Position numbers and translations under genes: made by a program. From NCBI GenBank assembly GCA_026388735.1, contig JAPLJG010000095.1, positions 1 to 49,494 of the forward strand: a DNA stretch of 49,494 nucleotides, read 5' to 3'. This stretch comes from Deltaproteobacteria bacterium. GTDB lineage: Bacteria > Desulfobacterota > Desulfobulbia > Desulfobulbales > Desulfurivibrionaceae. Positions 1 through 8,155 of this stretch are shown here, piece after piece. Position 1 is the stretch's first letter. Each line of letters starts with the position of its first letter. A model generated the notes under the pieces. It saw only the letters and a list, made by a program, of their open reading frames with translations, ran no database searches and was not told the origin of the DNA.

Positions 1-41
1 AATCCTCTGCATTTTTCATCCAGCAACTGAAAAACAAAAAA

Positions 42-275
42 CTAGCGATGCTCTTCGTCTTTGGCCCGGCCTTGTGCAGCGTACATGGTGGTGCTGCCGC
101 TGGACCAGAAGGTCATCTTGCCTTCCTTTACCAGATCGTTGGCCGCATTCTTCACGTCACGGGGACCGGCTTCGGGATCACAAGCATAAAAATCTTTTAC
201 GTAGAGCTGAGCCTTGGGGCCAGTCATCGCTTTTTCAAGGATAGCTGCTTTTAACTCATCTTTAGTTAATGCCAT
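42..275 (-). CDS. dsrD: DsrD, dissimilatory sulfite reductase-associated protein
   Basis: This 77-residue protein is the small winged-helix protein encoded directly after dsrAB in sulfate reducers. Family knowledge is that DsrD is cytoplasmic and stimulates sulfite reduction by DsrAB. The N-terminus MALTKDELKAAILEK and the WSSGSTTMY segment are characteristic. I place the start at the ATG at 275, not at the longer open frame reaching 323, because AAGGAG lies at the right distance upstream and the extra 16 residues are Cys-rich and not DsrD-like. It is the third gene of the dsrABD operon, 120 bp after dsrB. Confidence 0.96.
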   Translation of the reverse strand: MALTKDELKAAILEKAMTGPKAQLYVKDFYACDPEAGPRDVKNAANDLVKEGKMTFWSSGSTTMYAAQGRAKDEEHR

Positions 276-395
276 GGTACTTACTCCTTTGAATAAGGGT
301 TTTACGCAAGCACAACAAAACAATCAAAAGAACAAGGTCAGCAGTTCAAAAGACACAAGAACTACTGACCCTGATTCTAGTGAAGACTGTTCACC

Positions 396-1526
396 TTACT
401 TGATATGGCTGGTGAACTTGAACTGAGTGGTAGTTCTCCAAGTATCATAGGCCAGACGATAATCGTCAACGGACTTGATGGTGAAGGGAATACCAGTCTT
501 TTCGAAGAATTTCTCCCAACCGATCCGAGCGGCCCACTCACCAACACGCTCGTACTTGCGGGCGTCCTTGGCGTAGGTTTCAAGGATATTCTTTACTGCG
601 GCAACGGTCTCAGGCCACCGGGGCGGAGTGTTGGGCAGGAAAGGAATAACGAGCTTGGAGAACATCGGCATGGACCTAGAGTTGGAAACCTTACCACCAA
701 CCAAGATCGCAATACCGTCACCATCCGGATCAGCCAAAGGCATAGCCGGGCACATGGTGTAGCAATTACCGCAGAACATGCAGCGCTCGGCGTTTACCTT
801 AACAGACTTGATTTCCTCACCCTTACTGTTCTTCGCAGTAGCAGGCTTTACCGCACCAAGAGGACAAGCGGATATAGCCAGGGGCAGCTCGCAAAGGCCG
901 CTGATCGCATCGTGGTCGATCATCGGCGGTTTCCGATGCACGCCGAGGATGGCGATGTCGGAAGCATGAACCGCGCCGCACATGTTCAGGCAGCAAGCCA
1001 AGGCAACACGAACCTGGGCCGGCAGCTTGTGGCTGACAAAGTAGTCGAACAACTCATCCATAACCGCCTTAACCACGCCGGAAGCGTCGGTAGCCGGGGT
1101 GTGGCAATGGATCCAGCCCTGGGTATGAACACAGTTGCTGACAGAAGCGCCGGTGCCGCCAACCGGAAAACGATTGCCGCGGCCCTTCAGATCATCCAAC
1201 AGGGGCTGAACTTTGGCCTTGGAGTCAACCATGAACTCAACGTTGTTCCGGGTGGTCCAACGGACGAAGCCATCGCAATGCGCATCGGCAACGTCACAGA
1301 TCTCGCGGATCAATTCAATACTGATGAGACGGGCAGCACCAACACGAACGGTGTAGCACTCATCGCCGCTTTCGCCCTTGTGCATCAAAACGCCGGGCTG
1401 AATGATCTCGTGGTACAGCCATTTGCCATAGTTCTTTTTAACTACCGGCGGAAAAAACTGCTCGTAATGTGGCGGACCGATGTCTGTGATTCTGTCGGCC
1501 ATCGGATTCGCTGGATCGTAACCCAT
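396..1526 (-). CDS. dsrB: DsrB, dissimilatory sulfite reductase beta subunit
   Basis: Beta subunit (376 residues, usual size) of the cytoplasmic siroheme sulfite reductase that reduces sulfite to the DsrC trisulfide. Visible features are the [10 protein letters not shown] segment near residue 132, the CCxxxC cysteine cluster at 178-183 that ligates the siroheme-coupled 4Fe-4S centre, and an inserted ferredoxin domain with CxxCxxCxxxCP at 249-260. It lies 66 bp downstream of dsrA on the same strand and is almost certainly cotranscribed. The ATG at 1526 has AAGGAGGAATT upstream. Confidence 0.98.
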   Translation of the reverse strand: MGYDPANPMADRITDIGPPHYEQFFPPVVKKNYGKWLYHEIIQPGVLMHKGESGDECYTVRVGAARLISIELIREICDVADAHCDGFVRWTTRNNVEFMVDSKAKVQPLLDDLKGRGNRFPVGGTGASVSNCVHTQGWIHCHTPATDASGVVKAVMDELFDYFVSHKLPAQVRVALACCLNMCGAVHASDIAILGVHRKPPMIDHDAISGLCELPLAISACPLGAVKPATAKNSKGEEIKSVKVNAERCMFCGNCYTMCPAMPLADPDGDGIAILVGGKVSNSRSMPMFSKLVIPFLPNTPPRWPETVAAVKNILETYAKDARKYERVGEWAARIGWEKFFEKTGIPFTIKSVDDYRLAYDTWRTTTQFKFTSHIK

Positions 1527-1592
1527 GATAATTCCTCCTTATATCGTGAAATCAGATAAGTTCAATGTAGTATCTAACAACAGCCCCGCACC

Positions 1593-2873
1593 TTACTGGG
1601 CGTTACGCTTACGGAATTCAACAACATCACGCTCAAAACCGCCTTCAACCTCGTCTTCCTTCCAGAACACATAGGGATTGGAACGGGGCTCTTTGATATG
1701 CTGCGGCACAGGTGTAACGTCCATGACGGTCAAGAAGGTCGGCAGACCGATACGCTGAATGGTCTCACCAACGCGCTCGCGGTTTTTGCCGACTTCCATC
1801 CACCAATCCCAGATTTTCTCGATAACTTCGATAACCTCTGCATACTCGGTATCCTTGTTGACCTCGAGGAAGGGGATGGTCATGGTGGCAAACTGGGCGC
1901 CGTCAAGAATCGGGGCCTTGGCGCCGACACAGATGGTTGCACCCTGCTTGAGGCCGGGACGCAGTGCGCGGGGCATTACATTGAGACAATGCATGCAGCG
2001 CGTGCACTCGGAGTTGTCGATCTTAAGGGTGTCACCTTCCATCCACATACATTCGGTGGGGCAGAGGTCAAGAACCTCTTTCTTGATATCGAACTTGCCC
2101 CAGTCCTTGCCGGAGTGCGCGCCGGCGTTGGGAGCGAATTCGCCCTTGATGTAGCCCTTGACCGCAGCCTGATCGATGCGGATGTCGTCACGCCAGGTAC
2201 CGATAACAGCAAAGTCGGAACGGGCGATGGCAGCAACACAGTCGTTGGGACAACCGGAGAACTTGAATTTGAACTTGTAGGGGAAAGCCGGACGATGGAT
2301 CTCGTCCTGGTAATGCATGGTCAGGCTGTGGCAGAGATCCTGGGTGTCGTAACAACCCCACTCGCAACGAGCCCGACCGAGGCAACACTCAGGGGTACGC
2401 AGGTTGGAGCCGGAGCCGCCGAGATCCTGATTTAGATCATGGGTTAGTTCGTAGAACAGGGGCTCCAGGTTCGGGGTGGTGGTACCGAGAAGAACCAGGT
2501 CGCCGGTGGAACCGTGCATGTTGGTCATACCGGAACCATATTTCTCCCAGAGGTTACAAATGTCGCGAAGTTTCGCGGCGCTGTAAAACTTACTGGAAGG
2601 CTGGTTCAGACGTACGGTGTGAAAATGGGCCACGCCAGGGAACCTTTCCGGCACATCCGAATAACGGCCAACGATACCGCCGCCGTAGCCGAAAACACCA
2701 ACGATACCGCCGTGCTTCCAATGGGTAATCTTGTCCCTGTAGGACAGCTCAAGCTGACCCAAAATATCAAAACATTCGGGTTTTTTCTCCGCCTGACGCT
2801 TCAGGTCAGTGACGAAACTCGGCCACGGGCCTTTTTCGAGCTCGTCCAACAAAGGCGTATCATGCTTCGGCAT
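1593..2873 (-). CDS. dsrA: DsrA, dissimilatory sulfite reductase alpha subunit
   Basis: Alpha subunit (426 residues) of DsrAB, the terminal reductase of sulfate respiration. The siroheme/4Fe-4S motif is intact: a Cys-X5-Cys at 164/170, a further Cys at 174, and CPNDC at 208-212. A ferredoxin insertion follows, with cysteines at 271, 275, 290, 293 and 296. These residues indicate a functional reductive-type enzyme. It is the first gene of dsrABD, with a sigma-70-like promoter about 150 bp upstream. Whether the type is reductive or oxidative needs a tree, but the neighbouring dsrD and sat, and no visible dsrEFH, favour the reductive type. Confidence 0.98.
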   Translation of the reverse strand: MPKHDTPLLDELEKGPWPSFVTDLKRQAEKKPECFDILGQLELSYRDKITHWKHGGIVGVFGYGGGIVGRYSDVPERFPGVAHFHTVRLNQPSSKFYSAAKLRDICNLWEKYGSGMTNMHGSTGDLVLLGTTTPNLEPLFYELTHDLNQDLGGSGSNLRTPECCLGRARCEWGCYDTQDLCHSLTMHYQDEIHRPAFPYKFKFKFSGCPNDCVAAIARSDFAVIGTWRDDIRIDQAAVKGYIKGEFAPNAGAHSGKDWGKFDIKKEVLDLCPTECMWMEGDTLKIDNSECTRCMHCLNVMPRALRPGLKQGATICVGAKAPILDGAQFATMTIPFLEVNKDTEYAEVIEVIEKIWDWWMEVGKNRERVGETIQRIGLPTFLTVMDVTPVPQHIKEPRSNPYVFWKEDEVEGGFERDVVEFRKRNAQ

Positions 2874-3028
2874 TGTCGATTCCTCCCTTACTAAGGTAAA
2901 TTAATAGGTTTCCAATAAATAAACAGTTCGCCCCGCACCGGTATTTCCCACTCGCAGCACAGGAGGGGCTTTCGAGGCAGGGCGATTGTAACTACATGCA
3001 ACAATGTGAACAGTGATTCAGTCAGAGG

Positions 3029-3057
3029 ACCATAGCCAGTGCCGCACTCTTTGTCAA
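3029..3057 (-). promoter_or_regulatory. Sigma-70-like promoter of dsrABD
   Basis: On the minus strand, TTGACA (3052-3057) is followed after exactly 17 bp by TATGGT (3029-3034). The predicted start near 3022 leaves an untranslated leader of about 150 bases before dsrA. The rest of the 466-bp gap between dsrA and the gene at 3340 holds no convincing gene; open frames there are rich in Phe/Cys/Leu and look random. Confidence 0.6.
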
Positions 3058-3339
3058 TAAAAAATGACATGCTTTCAGCACCTGTTTTTACCTCTGCGAC
3101 TTTTTGTTATTTTCCCTTACCACACGGGCATTACCGGCCTGATCCCCAGAGACAATACAACGCTGGCGGCACCCTCTTTTGCTGCGATTTTTTTCTCCTA
3201 AACCGGCAAGCGCACGAAGGTGTTTATCTCCTCTTTTTTTTCCTGTACAGTGAAAGCCACTCCTTAAAACCAAGCCGCTCTTGTTATACAGACGACGCCA
3301 AGGTTATGTTGTTACGATGGCTTACCCGTAAGGAATCCT

Positions 3340-3645
3340 GTGCCGAGACCAAAGAAAATACGCCATTGCGAAGGCTCTAAATGCGGCAAGGCCTTCAAGC
3401 CCACCCGCATCCCCCTGGCAGAATTACAGCACATCCCTCTTCTTCAGGATGAGCTGGAAGCCTTACGCCTCTGCGACTTGCAGGGTTTGACCCAGGAACA
3501 AGCCGGGCGCAGCATGGGAATATCACGGGGAACAGTGCAGAGGATTCTGACCACGGCCCGGCGCAAGGTAGCCCAGGCCCTGGTGGAGGGCGCTGCCCTC
3601 ATCATCGAAGACAGCCCCGCGCTTCAGGAAGAAATCAAGGGCTGA
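3340..3645 (+). CDS. UPF0251/DUF134 family DNA-binding protein
   Basis: A 101-residue protein of the DUF134 (UPF0251) family: N-terminal MPRPKKIR, a central acidic/hydrophobic segment, then a sigma-70 region 4-like helix-turn-helix (GLTQEQAGRSMGISRGTVQR, residues 47-66). Family members are probable regulators often encoded beside NifX/NifB-type cofactor proteins, as here. The start is GTG at 3340 with AAGGA 6 bases upstream; no ATG fits. The gene converges with the NifX-like gene, with only 2 bp between stop codons. Target genes cannot be told from sequence. Confidence 0.85.
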   Translation: MPRPKKIRHCEGSKCGKAFKPTRIPLAELQHIPLLQDELEALRLCDLQGLTQEQAGRSMGISRGTVQRILTTARRKVAQALVEGAALIIEDSPALQEEIKG

Positions 3646-3647
3646 GT

Positions 3648-4052
3648 TCAGTGCCCCTCACCGTGGCAGTTACCACCCCCTTTGCAGGCCTGGGTGGGAT
3701 CCATCAGGATCAACTTATTTTCGACCATACCGGACACAACCTCGGCGACCGTTTCAAAGGCATGCCGGGCGGCAAAGTAGACCTCTATCCCGACCTGGGC
3801 GAAGCCCTGAAGCGGTCTCGCTCCCATCCCCGCCACAAGAATGGCGTGCACGCCATGCTCTTTCAGCACACCCACCGGTTCCATGCAACCACCAGCGCCA
3901 TGCGCGACGCTGGGAACCGTATTCACCCCAACCACCTTGCCGTTTTCCACATCGACCAGGGTGAACAGATCACAATGTCCGAAGTGCTCGGAACGTCCGC
4001 CTTCTAGTCCGCCAGGGTTGTTTGAAGGAACAGCTATCCGTTTTGTGCCCAT
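3648..4052 (-). CDS. NifX/NafY-like dinitrogenase iron-molybdenum cofactor domain protein
   Basis: 134 residues with the NifB/NifX cofactor-carrier fold: an N-terminal strand (KRIAVPSN), the GRSEHFGHCDLFTLVDV motif near residue 20, then AHGAGGCMEPVGVLKEHGV and ILVAGMGARPLQGF. The Cys/Gly/His-rich tail (ACKGGGNCHGEGH) could bind a metal. Stand-alone members are common in anaerobes lacking nitrogenase and are thought to bind Fe-S or Fe-Mo clusters; their role is mostly unknown. There are no nif genes here. It converges with the DUF134 gene and is followed upstream by the transporter gene. Confidence 0.85.
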   Translation of the reverse strand: MGTKRIAVPSNNPGGLEGGRSEHFGHCDLFTLVDVENGKVVGVNTVPSVAHGAGGCMEPVGVLKEHGVHAILVAGMGARPLQGFAQVGIEVYFAARHAFETVAEVVSGMVENKLILMDPTQACKGGGNCHGEGH

Positions 4053-4101
4053 GATATTTCTCCTTTCCGTTTTGCAACGTGTTTGCTTTTTGTTCGTTTT
4101 T

Positions 4102-5088
4102 TTACTCTGCGCTGGGCGCAGGTCCGAAAATCCTGTCGCTAAACTTCACATACCAGGCTGCGGACTGAACCTGGATAATATATGATACTGCGATAACCAG
4201 GGCGGCATCCGCACCCTTGCTCCCGAAGGCATTGATAGCGATGGCCAAGGCGATGGAAAGATTGCGCATCACCGTGCCGTAGACCAAGGCAATGGCGTCG
4301 CCGCGCTTAAAAAACATCCTGCCGACCACAGTGCTCAGGCCGAAATTCAAGCCATACATAATGAGCAGCGGCACCAAGATACCGCCCAGGATAGCCGGGT
4401 TCTCGGAGATCCCCCTTGCTTTCAGGGCGATGGCCACAAAGACAATCCCCAATACCCCCACCGTGGACAGGGAGGGAAAACGGGGCGCCCAAGTCTTCTT
4501 GAATTCCTGCGGTCCATATTTCTGCAAAAACGCCTGCCGGGTAAGATAGCCGAGAAACATGGGCAAAAAGACAATGATCATGATCTGTTTGGCCACCAAC
4601 ATCAGGTCAACATCCACCTTGGCTCCCATGAGCACCTGCACATAAAAAGGGGTGGCCAGTGAGCCTAAGGTGAGGCCGATAACGGTCATGTTGACGGCGG
4701 CGGCCAGATTGCCCTTGGCAAAACCGGTCCAGGAGATGGTCATGCCGCTGGTAGGGAGCAGAGAGGCAAGGAGCAGCCCCAGGGCCATGTACGGCTGATC
4801 CCGGAAGAAAACCAGCCCCAGACCATAGGCCACAAAGGGGACCACAAGAAAGTTGATACACTGGGCGGAAAGCTGCAACCGGACATTTTTGATCCCGTCC
4901 TGCAAGGCCTTGATGTTCAGGGTCACCATCATGGGGTAGACCATGAGAAAGGTGAACGGCAGGATCAGGGACTTGAGAATGCCCAGCGACGCCGGGGCAG
5001 CGCCAAGCCCGAACAGATAACCCGCCGCCATCATAGCCGGAATCACCACCACCAGCCGCTTGTTGATCTTGATCAAAAAATTCCACAT
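4102..5088 (-). CDS. BASS-family transporter (bile acid:sodium symporter / ACR3-related)
   Basis: 328 residues with about ten hydrophobic segments, matching bile acid:sodium symporter superfamily proteins, which include the ArsB/ACR3-type arsenite exporters. Typical segments are PFTFLMVYPMMVTL, LLPTSGMTISWTGFAKGN and YGTVMRNLSIALAIA. It is an inner-membrane carrier. The substrate is not clear: many such genes are annotated arsenic resistance, but no arsR, arsC or arsM is nearby, and the family also moves organic anions and sulfur compounds. It lies 54 bp after the DUF302 gene, probably in one transcript. Confidence 0.85.
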   Translation of the reverse strand: MWNFLIKINKRLVVVIPAMMAAGYLFGLGAAPASLGILKSLILPFTFLMVYPMMVTLNIKALQDGIKNVRLQLSAQCINFLVVPFVAYGLGLVFFRDQPYMALGLLLASLLPTSGMTISWTGFAKGNLAAAVNMTVIGLTLGSLATPFYVQVLMGAKVDVDLMLVAKQIMIIVFLPMFLGYLTRQAFLQKYGPQEFKKTWAPRFPSLSTVGVLGIVFVAIALKARGISENPAILGGILVPLLIMYGLNFGLSTVVGRMFFKRGDAIALVYGTVMRNLSIALAIAINAFGSKGADAALVIAVSYIIQVQSAAWYVKFSDRIFGPAPSAE

Positions 5089-5142
5089 GGGGATATTCCT
5101 CGCGATCTCGAATTTACAGAAAAAAACTTTAACCCCTTCCGA

Positions 5143-5553
5143 TTATCGTGCCTCGTCAATCATCTCGCGAATCTTCTGGAAGGATTGCGCCAGCGAACCG
5201 GGGAAGATCTCGTCGGCAACCACCGCACTAATATCCCCGCCATTGTAACTTAAAAAGCGCAGCTGGGTCTTACCGCCCTTGGAAAAAGCCATGACAAACT
5301 TGGGCATCAGGACAGCGCGCTCCGGATTGGCAGCCAGACTTTGTGCCGCCTTTTCCGGCTTGCAGATCTGGATCATGTGCAGATCAAAATCCGCCCCGGC
5401 TTCTGCCCCGTGCGCCCGAAAAATTTTACCCATATCCATGGTCTCGGCGTTATTAATGATAAAGCCGTATTTCCCGGCGACCCGGTCAAAATCCTGGGCA
5501 AAAACAGCCGGGGACTTGCTGGTCTCCGCAACGTACAGATCTTCCTGCTGCAT
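5143..5553 (-). CDS. DUF302 family protein
   Basis: 136 residues resembling DUF302, a small alpha/beta domain of unknown function. Family-like features are the N-terminal VAETSKSPAVFAQDFDRVAGKYGF, the HMIQICKPEKA motif with its conserved Cys, then LMPKFVMAFSKGG. There is no signal peptide or membrane segment. AAAGGAGTGAGTC precedes the ATG at 5553. It is the first gene of a likely two-gene unit with the BASS transporter. DUF302 genes often sit near sulfur- and metal-related genes, so a soluble helper for the transporter is a guess. Confidence 0.75.
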   Translation of the reverse strand: MQQEDLYVAETSKSPAVFAQDFDRVAGKYGFIINNAETMDMGKIFRAHGAEAGADFDLHMIQICKPEKAAQSLAANPERAVLMPKFVMAFSKGGKTQLRFLSYNGGDISAVVADEIFPGSLAQSFQKIREMIDEAR

Positions 5554-5631
5554 GACTCACTCCTTTTATTTCTTCCTTATTTTCATGAAATTGCGGCCAA
5601 CCACCCGCAACCCTATTCTGTGCATATGCCC

Positions 5632-5660
5632 ACAATAAACAAGGAGAAACCGGGTGTCAA
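5632..5660 (-). promoter_or_regulatory. Sigma-70-like promoter for the DUF302-transporter unit
   Basis: Minus-strand TTGACA (5655-5660), 17-bp spacer, TATTGT (5632-5637). The predicted start is about 70 bases before the DUF302 ATG. Confidence 0.5.
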
Positions 5661-5720
5661 GCTGGAAATTAAGTAAAAAAGAAAACATTTAAACAGCCAG
5701 CCAAAAAGTTGCCGAAAGGT

Positions 5721-5753
5721 TTGACAGAAGGGTTCAATCACGATAGGCTATCG
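5721..5753 (+). promoter_or_regulatory. Sigma-70-like promoter with palindrome over the -10 box
   Basis: Plus-strand TTGACA (5721-5726), 17-bp spacer, TAGGCT (5744-5749). The -10 box lies inside a perfect inverted repeat, CGATAG-G-CTATCG (5741-5753), a plausible operator. It drives the persulfide reductase-like gene at 5810. Confidence 0.5.
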
Positions 5754-5809
5754 CGCATTCAGCCGACATATTTATTGATTACTCACTTTTCATAATAAGG
5801 ACTGTTGCC

Positions 5810-7534
5810 ATGGGGAAAAAAATCGTGATCATCGGCGGGGTTGCCGCCGGACCTAAATCCGCCTGCCGGGTAAAACGCCTGATGCCCGATGCCGAAGTGA
5901 CCATCATCGACCAAGACAGCCTGATCTCCTACGGAGGATGCGGCATCCCCTACTTTGTTTCCGGCGATGTCTCCGATGAAAAAGAGCTGCGCAACACCAG
6001 CTTCCACATGACCCGGGACGAATCCTTCTTTCTCAAGGCCAAAGGGGTCACGGCCAGGACCAACACCCTGGTTCTGGCCATTGATCGCAAGAAAAAACTG
6101 GTGCTCGTTGAGGATCTCACCTCCGGCGCGCAGGAGTCCATCCCCTACGACAACCTGGTCCTCGCCACCGGCGCCAGGCCCAACGTCCTGCCCATTCCCG
6201 GCGCGGAGCTTGACGGAGTGTTCACCATCAGCGACCTGCACAAGGCCATTACCATCAAGGAACGGGTCGCCAAGGGCGAGGTAAGCAACGTGGTGGTCAT
6301 TGGCGGCGGCGCCATCGGCATTGAGATGGCCGAGGCCTTCACCGATCTGTGGGGAATCAAAACCACCATCCTTGAGTTCATGCCCCAAATTATGCCCCGC
6401 CTGGTTGACTGGGATTTCGCGAGAATGCTGGAGACGCACCTTCAGGAAAGCGGAGTAGAGGTGTTCACCGGCGAGGGCGCCTCGGCAATCGAGGGCAAAG
6501 ACGGCAAGGTCTGCCGGGTGGTCACCCCAAAACGGACTCTGGAAGCGGATCTGGTGGTGATGGCCGTGGGCGTTCGGGCAAGAAGCGAATTGGCCCAGGC
6601 GGCCGGACTGATCGTCTCCGCCATGGGCAACATCGTGGTCAACGAGAGGATGCAGACCTCGGACCCGAACATCTATGCGGCCGGGGACTGCATTGAGGTG
6701 AAAAACATCATCACCGGAAAGGGTTCCATCGCCCCCATGGGCTCATTGGCCAATCGCGAGGGCCGAATTGTGGGGGACAACATCGCTGGCATCCCCACCA
6801 AATACAAGGGTTGGATTGGCAGCTTCATCATGAAGGCCTTCGAGCGCAGCATCGCCGCCACCGGCCTTTCCCTGGACGCAGCCCTGGCCGAAGGCTTTGC
6901 CGCTGCGGCGGTGACCACGGCCCAATCCGACCGGGCCCATTTTTTCCCCACTCAGGCCGTGATCCCGCTGCGCCTTATTTTTGACACCAAGACCCACAAG
7001 GTGTTGGGCTGCCAGGGCTTCGGCCCCATGAGCGACGCGGTGCTGGCCCGGATCGATGCAGCCGCCGGCATCATTGGCCAGGGCGGCACCATCGATGACA
7101 TCAGCCAGCTGGAAATGGCCTATGCCCCGCCCTTTGCCACGGCCCTCGACGCCTTAAACGCCACGGCCAACGTGGCCGACAACCTGTGCGCCGGACGGCT
7201 GCGCTACGTGAGCACCAGGGAATTTCTCAACTGGATGGACGATTTTAGCGGCCAGCCGGACTGGGTGGCCCTTGATCTCCGCCACCCCAACGAGGCCGGA
7301 CCCTTTGTCGAAAAATACGGCAAGGGAAAATGGCTCTCCCTCCCCTACATCGAGATCCGGGACCGCCATCAGGAACTGCCCAAGAACAAAACCATGCTCA
7401 TCATCTGCGACGCAGGCACCCGCTCTTCCGAGATCCAGATCTTTTTGGACCATGTGGGGCTTGCCAACAACCTGGTACTGGGCGGCGGCTTCAACCTCAT
7501 CCGCCGGATGGGCGTGGCCTGGTGGCCCAGCTGA
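5810..7534 (+). CDS. CoA-disulfide/persulfide reductase with C-terminal rhodanese domain
   Basis: 574 residues of the CoADR-RHD (Npsr-like) class of FAD/NAD(P)H enzymes. An N-terminal FAD Rossmann motif (IIGGVAAGPKSA), the single redox-active Cys44 in SYGGCGIPY, an NAD(P)H motif (VVVIGGGAIGIEMAEAF, near 162) and the FAD-binding YAAGDCIE segment come first. A rhodanese domain follows from about residue 475, with an active-site Cys near 533 in CDAGTRS. Family enzymes reduce CoA disulfide, CoA persulfide or polysulfide, linking NAD(P)H to sulfane sulfur. In a sulfate reducer with dsr nearby, a role in sulfane-sulfur reduction or detoxification is likely. Confidence 0.93.
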   Translation: MGKKIVIIGGVAAGPKSACRVKRLMPDAEVTIIDQDSLISYGGCGIPYFVSGDVSDEKELRNTSFHMTRDESFFLKAKGVTARTNTLVLAIDRKKKLVLVEDLTSGAQESIPYDNLVLATGARPNVLPIPGAELDGVFTISDLHKAITIKERVAKGEVSNVVVIGGGAIGIEMAEAFTDLWGIKTTILEFMPQIMPRLVDWDFARMLETHLQESGVEVFTGEGASAIEGKDGKVCRVVTPKRTLEADLVVMAVGVRARSELAQAAGLIVSAMGNIVVNERMQTSDPNIYAAGDCIEVKNIITGKGSIAPMGSLANREGRIVGDNIAGIPTKYKGWIGSFIMKAFERSIAATGLSLDAALAEGFAAAAVTTAQSDRAHFFPTQAVIPLRLIFDTKTHKVLGCQGFGPMSDAVLARIDAAAGIIGQGGTIDDISQLEMAYAPPFATALDALNATANVADNLCAGRLRYVSTREFLNWMDDFSGQPDWVALDLRHPNEAGPFVEKYGKGKWLSLPYIEIRDRHQELPKNKTMLIICDAGTRSSEIQIFLDHVGLANNLVLGGGFNLIRRMGVAWWPS

Positions 7535-7560
7535 TTTCTTCAAATATTCCACCGTGGAGG

Positions 7561-8130
7561 ATGATCGCCCGCTCAATACCCTTGGCGGCCGTCCTCCTTC
7601 TCTGCCTGCTTGCCGCAGGCCCGGCTCCGGCGACCACCGCCGTGCCTGCGGCAAAAGTCAGGGCCCAACCCGGCACGGTCCGGGCCCTGACAGATGCGGC
7701 CTATGGCGACACTTTGGCCACGCTGATCAAAGGCGCGACCCAGCGTATCGATCTCGCCATGTTTCTTTTTAAGACAAGCCCGGCCAGAGACAACCAACCG
7801 GCAGGGCTTGTGAAAGACCTGGTGGCGGCCAAGCAACGGGGAGTGGCGGTGCGGGTTATCCTGGAATATTCCGACCATGACCCGGCCCTCAACCAGGCGA
7901 ACCAGGAAACGGCGCAAGCCTTAAGAAAAGGCGGGGTCGCGGTTTTTTTCGACTCGCCGGATCGGACCACCCATGCCAAGCTGGCGGTCATCGATCGCCG
8001 CTACTGTCTGGTGGGAAGCCACAACCTGACCCAGTCGGCCCTCAAGTACAACCATGAGCTTTCCCTGTTGCTTGACAACCCGACTCTGGCCGAAGAGATC
8101 CTGGCCTACATGGAGACCATCCTCAAGTAA
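7561..8130 (+). CDS. Secreted phospholipase D-like protein with one HKD motif (Nuc-like)
   Basis: 189 residues: a signal peptide (hydrophobic core LAAVLLLCLLAAG, processing after roughly residue 25), then one PLDc domain with an HAKLAVID catalytic motif and the usual GSHNLTQSA block. Single-HKD proteins of this size resemble the periplasmic nuclease Nuc, which works as a dimer. The substrate could be DNA or phosphodiester lipid. The open frame runs upstream into the reductase gene, but the ATG at 7561 directly yields the signal peptide; GGAGG abuts it rather closely, so the start is not fully certain. It lies 26 bp after the reductase gene and may be cotranscribed. Confidence 0.82.
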   Translation: MIARSIPLAAVLLLCLLAAGPAPATTAVPAAKVRAQPGTVRALTDAAYGDTLATLIKGATQRIDLAMFLFKTSPARDNQPAGLVKDLVAAKQRGVAVRVILEYSDHDPALNQANQETAQALRKGGVAVFFDSPDRTTHAKLAVIDRRYCLVGSHNLTQSALKYNHELSLLLDNPTLAEEILAYMETILK

Positions 8131-8155
8131 CATCCCGGCTGCCAACGGCTACTTT

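Noticed and set aside
405-1559. A 384-codon plus-strand frame opposite dsrB
   Set aside because: Shadow of dsrB; no recognisable domain, and dsrB is certain.
3039-3380. A plus-strand frame covering the dsrA upstream region
   Set aside because: Phe/Cys/Leu-rich, no domain, and it overlaps the well-supported DUF134 gene in another frame.
4102-5088. Firm call as an arsenite exporter
   Set aside because: BASS-family membership is clear, but there are no ars neighbours and I cannot test specificity from sequence alone.
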